Below, piece by piece: positions 8,592-17,878 of a DNA stretch of 64,000 nt. A program made the position numbers and the translations under genes. The DNA comes from Bog-756 sp963812885 (GTDB lineage: Bacteria; Actinomycetota; Acidimicrobiia; Acidimicrobiales; RAAP-2), in the NCBI GenBank assembly GCA_963812885.1, contig CAWEWZ010000012.1, positions 182,662 through 246,661 on the forward strand, written 5' to 3'. Every line of letters starts with the position of its first letter. The first letter of the stretch is position 1. The notes under the pieces were generated by a model. That model was not told the origin of the DNA. It saw nothing but the letters and a program-made list of their open reading frames with translations, and did not search any database.

Positions 8592-11500
8592 TCAGCGGCG
8601 TCCCATGGCCGGATCGGCACCGGTGAAGTAGACGGTGTCCTGGGCGTAGAGGGTGTCGTGGGAAGCCGAGCCGAGGTGCTGCTCGGGAACCGCCAGGCAC
8701 GGGGTGCTGTACAGGCCCCCGGTCTTCTTGCAGGCCAGTAGCTTGACCACCTTCTTGCCGTTCGGCTTGAGCATGTAGACGCTCCCGGTGGGGATGTGCA
8801 GGCCGTAGAAGAACTTGAGCACAGCGACGATCGGAGCCTTCTTGTTGGTGTAGGCGGAGAAGTTGCCCACGGCCTGGATGATGTTGCCCTGACACTTGAG
8901 CGACCCAGTCGGCGGGCACAATGCCGGCTCGGATGATGGGGGGAGGGACTCGAGGGTCACCGCCACCGGCGGAGGGTTCGTTGACGCGGTGCCGGCGAGC
9001 GAGACCGCCAACGCCATCGCCCCCGCCCGCTCGGCTGTCGCCTTTTTGATCTTCTGGGTGGGCAAGGTCAGGGTGATCGACGCCTTGGCCGTCTTCAGCG
9101 GCTTCTTGGTGCTGAAGACGGCGATCCCGGGCGCGGCCACCGCCTTGGCACTGTTGCCGCTCTGGAGGACGGTGACCCCGATCGATCCCAGCGCGGTGGT
9201 ATGGGATGAGGCGTTGGACGAGGTGATCACGGCTGATCCGGTGATGGCCAGTCCGGAGGAGAGGCCAACCGTCTTGACCAGGACGTCAAGGGTGTCCGAG
9301 GTACCGGCGGCCAGGTTCCCGATCGGACAGGTGATCCTGCCGGATCCCGCGGATGTGCAGTTCGTCCCGGACGCGGCCATGCCAGTCAGGTCGAAGCTGA
9401 GTGGTCCATGTCCGTCACTGACCGTCACGCTGGCGCTGAGCCCGGTGACCCTGGCCGTCGAGGTGTTGGCGATGGTCGCCCCCCAGCCACCGTCGGTTCC
9501 CGCCGTCACCTGAGTCTGGAGCGGAGGTGTGGTTGAAGGTACCTGGAACGTGGGTGTGGCCGGTGGCGGGCTCACGGTGGTCGTGCCCAGGGTGCCTACC
9601 CCGTTGGGTGGGTTACAGGTGATCGTCTCGGTGGTCGGGATGTGGTTCGCCACGTAGGTGACCGTGGCGCTGATGGCTCCCGGGCACAAAGTCGACGACA
9701 CCGGTCCCGGGGCCTGTCTGCCAGGTCACCGGGTTGTAGGTGGTGTTGTAGGTGTAGGGGGTGTTGGGGAGGAATGAGCCGTCGCTCTGGGGCAGGTTGG
9801 TGGCCGACGCCGATTCGGAGTTCGGACTCACTGCCCCGCTCGCCCCTCCTCCTGAGGTGTGTCCGTTCTCGGTGGCGGTCTGCGCGCCGACGGTCAGCGA
9901 CGTGGCATGGAGAGTTCCCTCGAAGTAGTTGACCACCGAGGCGGGCATGGTGACCTGGACGTTGAAACCGGTCTGGAAGGTCCCACCGGCGTCGATGCTG
10001 GACGGGGGGGCGGTTGACTCGGACACCACCGTCTTGAAGTGGGCCGACCCGAAGCCGGGCACCACACACGAGTCAGTCGCCACCACGCCGACCGTGAAGG
10101 TGGAGCTCGTCCTGGCCTGAGGTCCGCCGTTCCGACTCATGGTCTGTCCGGTGAAGACCTTGGTCAGGGAGGTCCCCTGCGCGTCGGTCTCGGTCACCGT
10201 GGCGGTGTAGTCGCCCTGGTGGGCGTACGTGTGAGTGGTGGTGGGCCCGGCCGTGTTGGCCGTGGCCCCGTCACCGAAGTTCCATGCGTAGTTGGTGATG
10301 GCTGACGAAGGCGCGACGGAGGCCGAGGCGTTGAAGGCGGTGGGCTGGCCGGCGTCGGCCGGGGTGACCGACAGGGCGGCGACGGGGGCCTGGTCGGGGA
10401 TGATGGCGACGTCCCACGGATCGTTTCCGGCGCTGATCGGAGTGCCCGGCCGTGTTGGTGCCGGTGGCGATGGGGGTCACCGTGTTGTCGCCCAGGTTGA
10501 CGACCTCGGCGGTGGTCCCGTCCGGAGTGACGGCGATGGCATTGGGATGGGTTCCCACCGATATCGGGGTCCCGGCGGTGTTGGTGGCGATGGTGATCGG
10601 GGTCACCGTGCCGTCGTTGTAGTTGGCCACGTAGGCGGTAGCGCCATCGGGAGTGATGGCGATGGCGCTGGGATTGCTCCCGACAGGGATCGGGCTCCCG
10701 ACGGCGTCGGTGGCCAGAGTGATCGGAGTGACGTCGTCGTCGGTGGCGTTGACCACGTAGGCGGTGGCGCCGTTGGGGGTGATGGCGATGGCGTCGGGGC
10801 CGTTCCCGACGTTGATGGCATTCCCGGCCGTGTTGGTGGCCGTATCGATCGGCGTGACCGAGTCGTCGTTGGAACTGACCGCGTAGACGGTCTTGCCGTC
10901 GCGGGCTGACGGCCACTGCCACCGGGCTGACCTCAAGTTGGATCGGGGTCCCCGCCGTGTTGGTGGCCAGATCGATCGGAATGATCCTGTCGTCGTTGGA
11001 GCTGGCCACGTAGGCGGTGGTCCCGTCGGGGGTGATGGCAATGCCATCGGTCCCGTTGCCGACGGTGATCGGGTTCCCCACGGCGTCGGTGGAGGTGTCG
11101 ATCGGGGTGACCGTGCTGGAGTTCACGCCGGCCACATAGGCGGTGGAGCCGTCGGGGGTGATGGCGGTGTCACCTGGTTCGCTCGTATTGAAGGCGAAAT
11201 AGGTCCCGGCCACACCGGTTGTCGTGTCGATCGGGGTGACCGTGTTGGGACCCGGGTCGCTGACCAGGGCGACGGGATGGAATTGGTGTTGGAAGTGGAC
11301 GGTTCCGTTGAAGGTGGTCCCGCCTTCGACCATGCGAGAAGCTGTCGCCATTCGTCAGCGGTCCGTAGTAGCCGGCCAAGGTGTATCCCGAACCCAGCGT
11401 GAACGTGATCGAGGAGTCCGAGTAGGACAGGATGTTCATGCCGATGCAGTCGCCGTTCTCTCCGGCCGTCCACCCATTGTCGGACAATGCGATCGATGGG

Positions 11501-12819
11501 GCCGGATAGACCGAGCCGCTCCAGGAGCACCCCGCCGGGGACGAGCTACCCAGATCTGACTCGGTGCCGAACCCGGATCCCGACACGGTGATCGACGGGG
11601 AGCCCGGGGTACCGCTGAATGTCACTCCGCTGATGGTGGGCGACAGGTCGGTGTCGTAGGCGCCGATGTCACAAGGAACGCCCCTGTTGGAGCCCCGCTG
11701 GTCGGTGGCCGGGCACAGCGAACCGTCGTTCACGGCATCGATGGCGGCACTACCCGGCTCGAGGGCGACTGTCTGGGTGGGCCCCCCGTTGGCGTGAAGG
11801 CCGGTCGGGTCGAGCCCCGACGGCGTGTTGGAGAGATCGCCAGTTCCACCGGTGAACCCGCAACTGCCGTCGTCGTCGAGGTTGTAGCCCAGGTCGGTGG
11901 GAGTGACGATCTGCAGGAAGCAGTCGTTGCCCGAGGAGCTGTTGGCCACGATGGTGGCCCCGATGGTCAAGGGTCCCTGATCGTCCTGGATCCCCCCACC
12001 GAAGGGGGCGCTGTTTCCGGTCACGGTGGTGTTCTCGATGGTGGACGACCCCTGGCTGGCACTGTCCTCGATGTCGATGCCGCCGCCGTCGTTGTTGGTG
12101 GCGACGTTGCCCGACAGCGTGGAATTCCCGACGGTCAGGGTGGCATTGTTGCTCTCGATGCCACCGCCGTACCGAGCGGCGGTATTCCCCGACAAGGTGC
12201 TCTCTTCCACCGTGGCAGTACCCTGGTTGTCGATAGCACCTCCGTTGGTTCCGGCGGAGTTGCCCGACAGGGTTGAGTCGGTCACCGTGAGTGTGCCGGA
12301 GTTCTCGATGGCACCACCGGCTCCGGCTACCGAGTTGTTCGTGAGCACGCTGTTGCTCACCGTAAGGGTCCCGAGGTTGTTGATTGCGCCGCCGTCTGTT
12401 CCGTTCCCGTTCCCGTTCTGGATCGTCAGACCTGAAATGGAGACCGTGCCGCTCGAGACGAGGAATGGCTCCGTGGTGCCGCCACCGTCGACCACCAGAC
12501 TGGCCACTCCGGGCCCGGTGATCGTCACGTCGTTCGAGATCTGGATCGTGGACGCAAGATCGATCGTTGAACAGGGCGGTGACAGCGCGAAGTTGATGGT
12601 GTCCCCCGCACCTGCATTCGCCACCTCATTGGGCAATGAACCTGCGGTTGACGGATTACCTGAGCAGTTGGTCACAGTGTCCGTCGCCGCTCCGGCCTGG
12701 TGGGCGGGCAGGGCGACAGCGGCGAAGGAAAATACGCCCGTCAGCAGCAGTCCAGCGCTACACAGCCTCAACGCCATATGTCGTCTCTTGGGATGGAGAT
12801 ATCCCGCGTGCGCATTCAT
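8592..12819 (-). CDS. Large secreted protein: beta-helix, IPT, YVTN propeller, PKD (four frameshifts)
   Basis: Start is the ATG at 12819, with GGAGG just upstream, and a signal peptide ends near AHQAGAA. About residues 46-390 are a right-handed beta-helix with GGAI/GGGI repeats (NNGGGID, STLSGNSAGTNGGAIDNQG). About 395-500 is an IPT/TIG domain (PSITVSGSGFG). About 520-795 is a YVTN-type propeller of roughly 43-residue units such as AIAITPDGATAYVANYNDG. About 800-880 is a PKD domain (YAWNFGDGATANT). The C-terminal 500 residues include a DUF11-like beta region. Frames are joined at extra bases near 11335, 10903, 10446 and 9682; removing the four gives 1,407 residues. No sortase signal or membrane anchor is seen at the end (ADPAMGRR), so it is probably secreted. 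Role unknown, perhaps surface adhesion. Confidence 0.8.
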
Positions 12820-12992
12820 CCCTGCCTCCACTTCCGCTGCACCCCCGTGCCGCCTCCCACATACAGTACTTCACCATCTTCGGGTTTCTCGTGTCCGAGG
12901 TTTGACCCGCGAATGACTGGACGACACCGAGGCCACCAGACCGTTGAGCGGGTACCGCCATCCCTAATCCCGCGAGCTGACGAATTGCGCCT

Positions 12993-13014
12993 AACTCCCT
13001 CCTGCCAGGGAGTT
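12993..13014. promoter_or_regulatory. Hairpin upstream of the surface-protein gene
   Basis: AACTCCCT-CCTGCC-AGGGAGTT is a perfect 8-bp stem with a 6-base loop, about 175 bases upstream of the surface-protein start. A smaller stem, CCCGC-CCCT-GCGGG, follows. It could be an operator or a leader structure; nothing in the sequence decides. Confidence 0.3.
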
Positions 13015-13810
13015 CGGCCCGCCCCTGCGGGAGTGACCTGGCCCCGAACACTTTCGGCAGCTGGTAGAGAGGCCCGTTCAACGGCCCAGCCTTGACCGAA
13101 CTCGACGATGGCGAATGACGCGGCCCGACATGCATTCAGGTCGTAAGGGACGGGCAGGGATCTTTATGGGGGAAGTGGGTATGAGTATGAACGCCGGGCC
13201 GGCCGAGCCCGGGTTCCGCCACCTTGGCTCCCGGTCCGGCAGGGACGAGCCGGGGTTTACGCCGCCGACGGAGAGGAAGTCAGGCCTGGCGGTAGTCGTG
13301 CTCCGTCCGACGAGTCGCCCTTGGTGGGCGGAGGACGGCGGTCTTTTCGCTTGTCACCTGTTGAGGCGGGCGTGCGCACGCGCGCTCCAGGTGCCTGACG
13401 CCCCGTTACCCTTTATTCGAGGGCGCCCGAGACCGGTGAGGGGCAGATCGAAACGTGCGGGCCCCGATGTCCCAAGAATGCCCCGAGTGACACAACTGAA
13501 CCACGCAACTTGGAACGGCTGTTAGCTCGAGTCGGTCGAGAGCGCAGAGAAGGTTGCAGGCCGCAATTGATGGCTACCCCATCGCGGCTTGATTCTTTCG
13601 CCCGAGTGAGCTGAAAACCAAACCGCGGCTCTGTCTGCCTTCTTGATCGTCGGCATCCCGCGAAGGCGTGGCCGCCAATGGTGCGAGTCGCTCTTCACTT
13701 GGTCGCCAGCGTCGTCAGCTGTTCCCGTGCCGAGCCCGCCGCTCCAATAGCGGTCGGCGTCGCCAGGTCGACCTGGCGGGGATGAGACGCCCATAGTTGC
13801 CGTGGAGACG

Positions 13811-13860
13811 GTGGAGGTGCGTGGAGGTGCCTGGAGGCGCATGGAGGCGCCAGAAGGCGA
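13811..13860. repeat. Imperfect 10-bp tandem repeat beside tRNA-Pro
   Basis: Units in register are GTGGAGGTGC, GTGGAGGTGC, CTGGAGGCGC, ATGGAGGCGC and CAGAAGGCGA, with a diverged unit before them. The array ends 16 bases from the 3' end of the tRNA gene. Confidence 0.7.
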
Positions 13861-13875
13861 ACCGCCCCCTCTCCG

Positions 13876-13950
13876 TCGGGCTGCCGGGATTTGAACCCGG
13901 GACCTCTTGACCCCCAGTCAAGCGCGCTAACCAAGCTGCGCCACAGCCCG
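13876..13950 (-). tRNA. tRNA-Pro (anticodon GGG)
   Basis: The transcript starts CGGGCTGTGGCGCAGCTTGG and ends CAGCCCG plus discriminator A. The 7-bp acceptor stem pairs fully. The anticodon arm CTTGA-CTGGGGG-TCAAG puts GGG at 34-36, reading CCC. The T arm is CCGGG-TTCAAAT-CCCGG. CCA is not encoded. A first base of C is usual for tRNA-Pro. Confidence 0.95.
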
Positions 13951-14368
13951 TCTCCTGGTCAGAGCCCCATTCTTTCGGCTGAGGTCCCGGCCAGAACTGG
14001 TCATCCGCTGACACCTCGCCAACAAGGCATCTGAAGTGACCCTGCGAGAGCCTACTCAAGGCACGGGACTCCCCGAGCACTGGTCCACCCCCTCCCCACT
14101 CCGCAGCCGTGGAACCTTTCGGCATGCAAATCCAGGCCGTGTCGCCCGGTGACGTTGGTCAAAGAGCCGGTCGCCTAGGTTCCCGAGTTTCACGGCGAAG
14201 CCATTGGTCCTGTTGGGGTCGTTCGAGGGTCTTTCCCTTGCGTCGGATGTGTAGACAAAACGAACGTTTGCTGCGTTTCCGTAGGCGATTCCCGAAGGTA
14301 TCGTCGGATACGAGGGTCATGTTGACCGTCGGTTTGGACGCAGGTGCAAGACAGAGGGGGCAGCGAGA
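13951..14368. other. Intergenic region upstream of the 71-residue gene
   Basis: About 420 bases. An 87-codon plus-strand frame at 14109-14372 overlaps the next start by ATGA, but its product is Arg-rich and featureless, so I do not call it. No terminator or regulatory site stands out. Confidence 0.35.
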
Positions 14369-14584
14369 ATGAGCATCGAATCTGATTTGGCTCGGGCGGC
14401 AGAAGATGTCATGCGGGCGGGCGAGAATCTCGTCGAAGTCGTCTGGAGGGCGAAGGAAACCGGCGTCGACCCCCAGGGTGTCGTTCTGCTACTGATCGCC
14501 GGCCATGACGACCCTCGGTCAGCCGAACTGCGGTCGTGGGCGGTCGGGGTACTCGGGCGGGTCGACGAAGCTTCGAAGGCTTAG
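14369..14584 (+). CDS. Small acidic helical protein of unknown function
   Basis: A 71-residue product starting MSIESDLARAAEDVMRAGEN. The ATG has a strong purine-rich site (GAGGGGGC) about 6 bases upstream. The sequence is acidic and looks helical, with heptad-like spacing in the first 35 residues, and has no signal peptide, membrane segment or cysteine. No family recognised. The upstream neighbour is the tRNA on the other strand; the SOS-controlled gene follows about 180 bases on. Confidence 0.5.
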   Translation: MSIESDLARAAEDVMRAGENLVEVVWRAKETGVDPQGVVLLLIAGHDDPRSAELRSWAVGVLGRVDEASKA

Positions 14585-14764
14585 CCCCAGGGGGTTCACA
14601 GGCCGGCGTCCAGAGTCTCACGGCAAAATGATCGTCCCTCGTTTTGATCGGAGGTTCTCCGGCACACTCGGTCCGACGCCCTCCACGCCGACGAGCTCGA
14701 TTCGGGGACGAACCCACACCGGTGAAGCCGAACAAGCAGCCGAAAGCAACTTCAGCCCGACCAC

Positions 14765-14799
14765 TTGAATTACGAACATACGTTCGCTACGGTCCCTCC
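14765..14799 (+). promoter_or_regulatory. SOS promoter with LexA box, leaderless
   Basis: A -35 TTGAAT (14765-14770), a 17-base spacer and a -10 TACGGT (14788-14793) lie just before the ATG at 14800, so transcription should start at or beside the start codon. The spacer contains CGAACATACGTTCG (14773-14786), a perfect inverted repeat that fits the Gram-positive LexA consensus CGAAC-RNRY-GTTCG. LexA bound here would cover the promoter. The match is seen directly; LexA control is inferred. Confidence 0.75.
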
Positions 14800-15069
14800 A
14801 TGCACTTCGAGGTCGACGTGATCGTCCAGCATCCGCTCGATGAGCGGTCCAGGCGGTTCCTGACCGACGTTCAGAGGTCGGCCAACAGGGTGATCCGCTT
14901 CTCTGGCGACGAGCGGACGATCACCGTGACCGTCGAGGCACACGCCTACGACAGGGACGGCGCCGTGCGGTCGGCCATCGGAGAGGTGGCCCGGATCTAT
15001 CCCTCCGTCCAGTTCCAGCCGGTCGGAGAACCGCGACCGACACACGTAGGCGGGGAACCGACACCGTAG
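14800..15069 (+). CDS. SOS-controlled small protein of unknown function
   Basis: An 89-residue product, MHFEVDVIVQHPLDERSRRF and onward, ending in a Pro/Gly tail. The ATG at 14800 is chosen because the promoter's -10 box ends exactly six bases before it; there is no Shine-Dalgarno, consistent with a leaderless message. The body looks alpha/beta (FEVDVIV, TITVTVEAHA, VQFQPVG), soluble and cytosolic. No signal peptide, membrane segment or known toxin, nuclease or polymerase motif is visible. It converges on the pentapeptide-repeat gene 57 bases away. The promoter argues for a role during DNA damage, but the sequence does not say which. Confidence 0.7.
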   Translation: MHFEVDVIVQHPLDERSRRFLTDVQRSANRVIRFSGDERTITVTVEAHAYDRDGAVRSAIGEVARIYPSVQFQPVGEPRPTHVGGEPTP

Positions 15070-15126
15070 GCGGGACAGGAGAACCAGCCGGCAGGGCCGC
15101 CGGCGCCGTCGGATTCGCTCGCTGCC

Positions 15127-16249
15127 CTACCAGGTCACGTCGGTGACGTTGGCTCCGGACAGGTCGGCGCCGGAGAGGTTGGCATCGGTCAACACCGCCC
15201 CGGAGAGTTCTGCATCGGTGAGATTGGCCTTGCCCAGATTGGCGTCGGTGAGGATGGTGCCGGTGAGGCTGGCCTCGGTCAGGTTGGCCTTGCCGAGGTC
15301 GGCGTCGGTGAGGACGGTGCCGGTGAGGTCGGCACCGGTGAGATCGGCACCGTTCAGTTTGGCCCCGGTGAGATCGGCTCCCGAGAGATCGACGTCGGTC
15401 AGATTGACCTTGCCGAGGTCGGGCGTTGGACAGGTCGGCCCCCGACAGGTCGGCATCGGTCAGGTTGGCTTTGCCCAGATCGGCGTCGGACAGGTCGGCG
15501 TCGGTGAGGTTGGCCTTGCCCAGGTTGGCCCCGGTGAGGTCGGCCCCCGAGAGATCGACTTCGGTCAGGTCGACCTTGCCCAGGTTGGCGTCGGTGAGGT
15601 TGGTGCCGGAGAGGTTGGCGTCGGACAGGTTGGCCCGGCCGAGGTCGGCATCGGACAGGTCGGCATCGGTGAGGTCGGCGCCGATCAGGAATGCGCCCGA
15701 GAGGTTGGCGTGGGCCAGGTTGGCACCGGTCAGGTTGGCCCGGCTCAGATCGGTACCGCTCAGTTTGGCGTGCTTCAGGTCTGCCCCCGACAGATCGGCG
15801 TCACCGAGGTAGGCACCAGAGAGGTCGGCGTCGATCAGATTGGCACCGGTCAGTGTGGTCTGGGCCAGGTTGCGGAACCGCAGGTTGGCGTGGCCCAGAT
15901 CGGCACCGCTCAGATCGGCACCGGTCAACTCGGTCCCGCTGAGGAGGGCGCCCGACAGATCGGCGTCGGTCAGATTGGTGTCGCGAAGGTTGGCGCCGGT
16001 CAGATCGGCGCCGGTCAGCGCCGCACCAGCCAGGTTCCGACCCTGGAGGTCCACCCCCGAGAGGTTGGCGTCAGTCAGATCGGCACCGCTGAGATCCACA
16101 GCCGGGGTCACTCTGGGCCACGCTGGACTGTCATCGGCAAGATCATAGGTAGTTTCGCCGCTGAACCCCGAATCGTCCCCGACGACCGCCACCACCTGCG
16201 GCCCGTCCGCCGAAGACCGGCTAGACGTGATGGACCACCCAGGTGACAC
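15127..16249 (-). CDS. Pentapeptide-repeat protein (one frameshift)
   Basis: After about 55 N-terminal residues almost the whole product is A(D/N)LXX repeats, e.g. ADLSGADLTDANLSGVDL, which fold as a right-handed quadrilateral beta-helix. With the extra base near 15422 removed it is 373 residues, about 60 pentapeptides or 15 coils, longer than the Qnr/MfpA gyrase-protecting proteins (about 190-220 residues). Repeats run in register to the stop with no other domain. The proposed start is a GTG overlapping the end of the zinc-ribbon gene by 29 bases; a later start near VVAVVGDD is possible. The very low complexity makes its exact repeat number sensitive to assembly errors. Confidence 0.85.
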
Positions 16250-16446
16250 CCTGAAAGGCCCGGTATCCCAGGTAGACGACGCTCGCCACCAGCATGAACT
16301 TGAAGTACCAGGGAGACTTGCGGTGCTCCAGGGGCACCGAGCCGCAGTCGGGACACTTCCCGTCCTCGGTCAACTCCTCTGCCGGCCAGGCGCTGGTCGC
16401 ACTGGTCACACCAGGGCACGGCTCGCCCCTCCTCTGAGGGCGCCAC
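16221..16446 (-). CDS. Small zinc-ribbon membrane protein (one frameshift)
   Basis: Reconstructed as 74 residues: MAPSEEGRAVPWCDQCDQRL, then after an extra base near 16382 AAEELTEDGKCPDCGSVPL, then one membrane segment (FMLVASVVYLGYRAFQGV). Two CxxC pairs (CDQC, CPDC) form a zinc ribbon. The coding frame starts 27 bases after the der stop on the same strand, so it is likely cotranscribed with der. Function unknown. Confidence 0.65.
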
Positions 16447-16473
16447 CTGATCGGCACCAGCCGTGGGAACGGA

Positions 16474-17878
16474 TCATCGGCGCCGACCTCCACCGCCGTT
16501 CGCGCCCTTGGCCCGGACCCGCAGTTTGATCGGCGTCGGACCCAGTTCGAAGCGCTCGCGCAGCCCGCGTTCGACATAGCGGAGGTAGGTCGGCTGCAGC
16601 CGACCGTTGGTGAACAGCGTGAACGTGGGCGGGTCGTTGGCGCCTTGCACCGCGTACTGGATCTTGGCACCGACGGGCGGGTGGGCCATCTGGATCGACT
16701 TGAGGGCCCGGTTGAGCTCCCCGGTCGGGATCCTCGAGTGGTAGGCCTCTTCGGCCGCGGCCACCGCGGGAAGGATGTTGTGCACTCCCAGTCCGGACAG
16801 CGCGCTGATCTTGAGGACCGGCGCGTCGCCCAAGAAGGCGAGCCGGTCGCCGATGTCGATCAGGATGTCGTCGCGGTCCTCGGTGGCGATCAGCTCCCAC
16901 TTGTTGAGTACGACGACGGTGGGACAGCCGGCGGCCCCGATCCGCTCTGCCAGCCGTTGGTCCTGATGGGTGACCCCGGCCGTGGCGTCGATGATGAGCA
17001 GGGCGATGTCGGCCCGATCCAGGGCGTCGAGGGCACGGAGCACCGAGAAGTACTCGGTGCCTCGTTCGGTCCGCGACTTGCGCCGCATCCCGGCAGTGTC
17101 GACGAAGCAGACCGTCCCGTCCGGGGTCTTGACCACGGTGTCCACCGCGTCCCTGGTGGTGCCGGGGGCGTCGTGGGTGACCGACCGCTCGTCACCCACC
17201 AGCCGGTTGAACAGGGTGGACTTGCCGACGTTGGGTCGTCCGACCAGGGCCACCCTCGGGATCGACCCGGCCTCGGGACCACCCTCGGGCCCATGACCGT
17301 CGAGGTCGGTGGCCGGTCGGCCGGGGCCGTCGCCCGAGGACCGGGATGCCGGTAGCAAACTCACCACATCGTCGAGGAGGTCCCCGGTCCCCCGCCCGTG
17401 CAGCGCGCTGATCGGCCAGGGGTCGCCGAGGCCCAGGGCCATGGCGTCCCAGGCGTCGGCTTCGCGCTCGAGACGAGTCCACCTTGTTGACCACCACTCG
17501 CACCGGGCGGCCCGACCGCTTGAGCACCCGGGCGACGGCCATGTCCTCGTCGATCACACCGACGGTCACGTCCACCACCAACAGGACCACATCGGCCTCG
17601 GCGATGGCCCGTTCGGCCTGCGCACTGACTTGGGCGTCGAGCGGGTCGGTGGAGGAGAGCCACCCACCGGTGTCCACCACCGTGAAGGGATGCCCGCACC
17701 ACTCGGCATCGAGTTCCTTGCGGTCGCGGGTGACCCCGGGACGCTCCTCGACGACGGCGGCCCGCCGGCCCACGATGCGATTGACCAAGGTCGACTTGCC
17801 GACGTTGGGCCGTCCGGCGATGACCACCAGAGGCCGCTCGCGCCCGGTTCCGACCTCCTCGGCTACGGCGGCGGTCAT
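16474..17878 (-). CDS. der: GTPase Der (EngA), ribosome assembly (one frameshift)
   Basis: Essential GTPase for maturation of the 50S subunit, with two tandem G domains and a KH-like tail. Both Walker A motifs are visible (GRPNVGKSTLVNRIVG and GRPNVGKSTLFNRLVG), as are NKVD and NKWE for guanine. The tail includes RVRAKG. An extra base near 17472, between the first domain's NKVDS and EREADAWDAMALG, splits the gene; without it the product is 467 residues, normal for Der. The ATG at 17878 overlaps the upstream gene's stop as ATGA. An acidic/Gly linker separates the two G domains. Confidence 0.95.

Larger units (their letters stand above)
12820..13875. other. Gene-poor kilobase between the surface protein and tRNA-Pro
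   Basis: About 1,050 bases with no convincing gene. A plus-strand frame at 13115-13525 encodes an Arg/Pro-rich product with no recognisable family and is probably not real. The stretch contains a strong hairpin (12993-13014) and a decamer tandem repeat (13811-13860), listed separately. Confidence 0.4.

Noticed and set aside
13115..13525. A 136-codon plus-strand frame before tRNA-Pro
   Set aside because: Its product is Arg/Pro-rich with no domain, signal or homologous neighbour, and no other coding evidence supports it.
14109..14372. An 87-codon frame overlapping the 71-residue gene by ATGA
   Set aside because: The overlap looked like coupling, but the product is Arg/Ser-rich and structureless, and the downstream gene has its own ribosome binding site.
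15127..16249. Short regularly spaced repeats that look array-like at DNA level
   Set aside because: They are 15-base multiples encoding A(D/N)LXX pentapeptides; there are no unique spacers, so this is not a CRISPR array.
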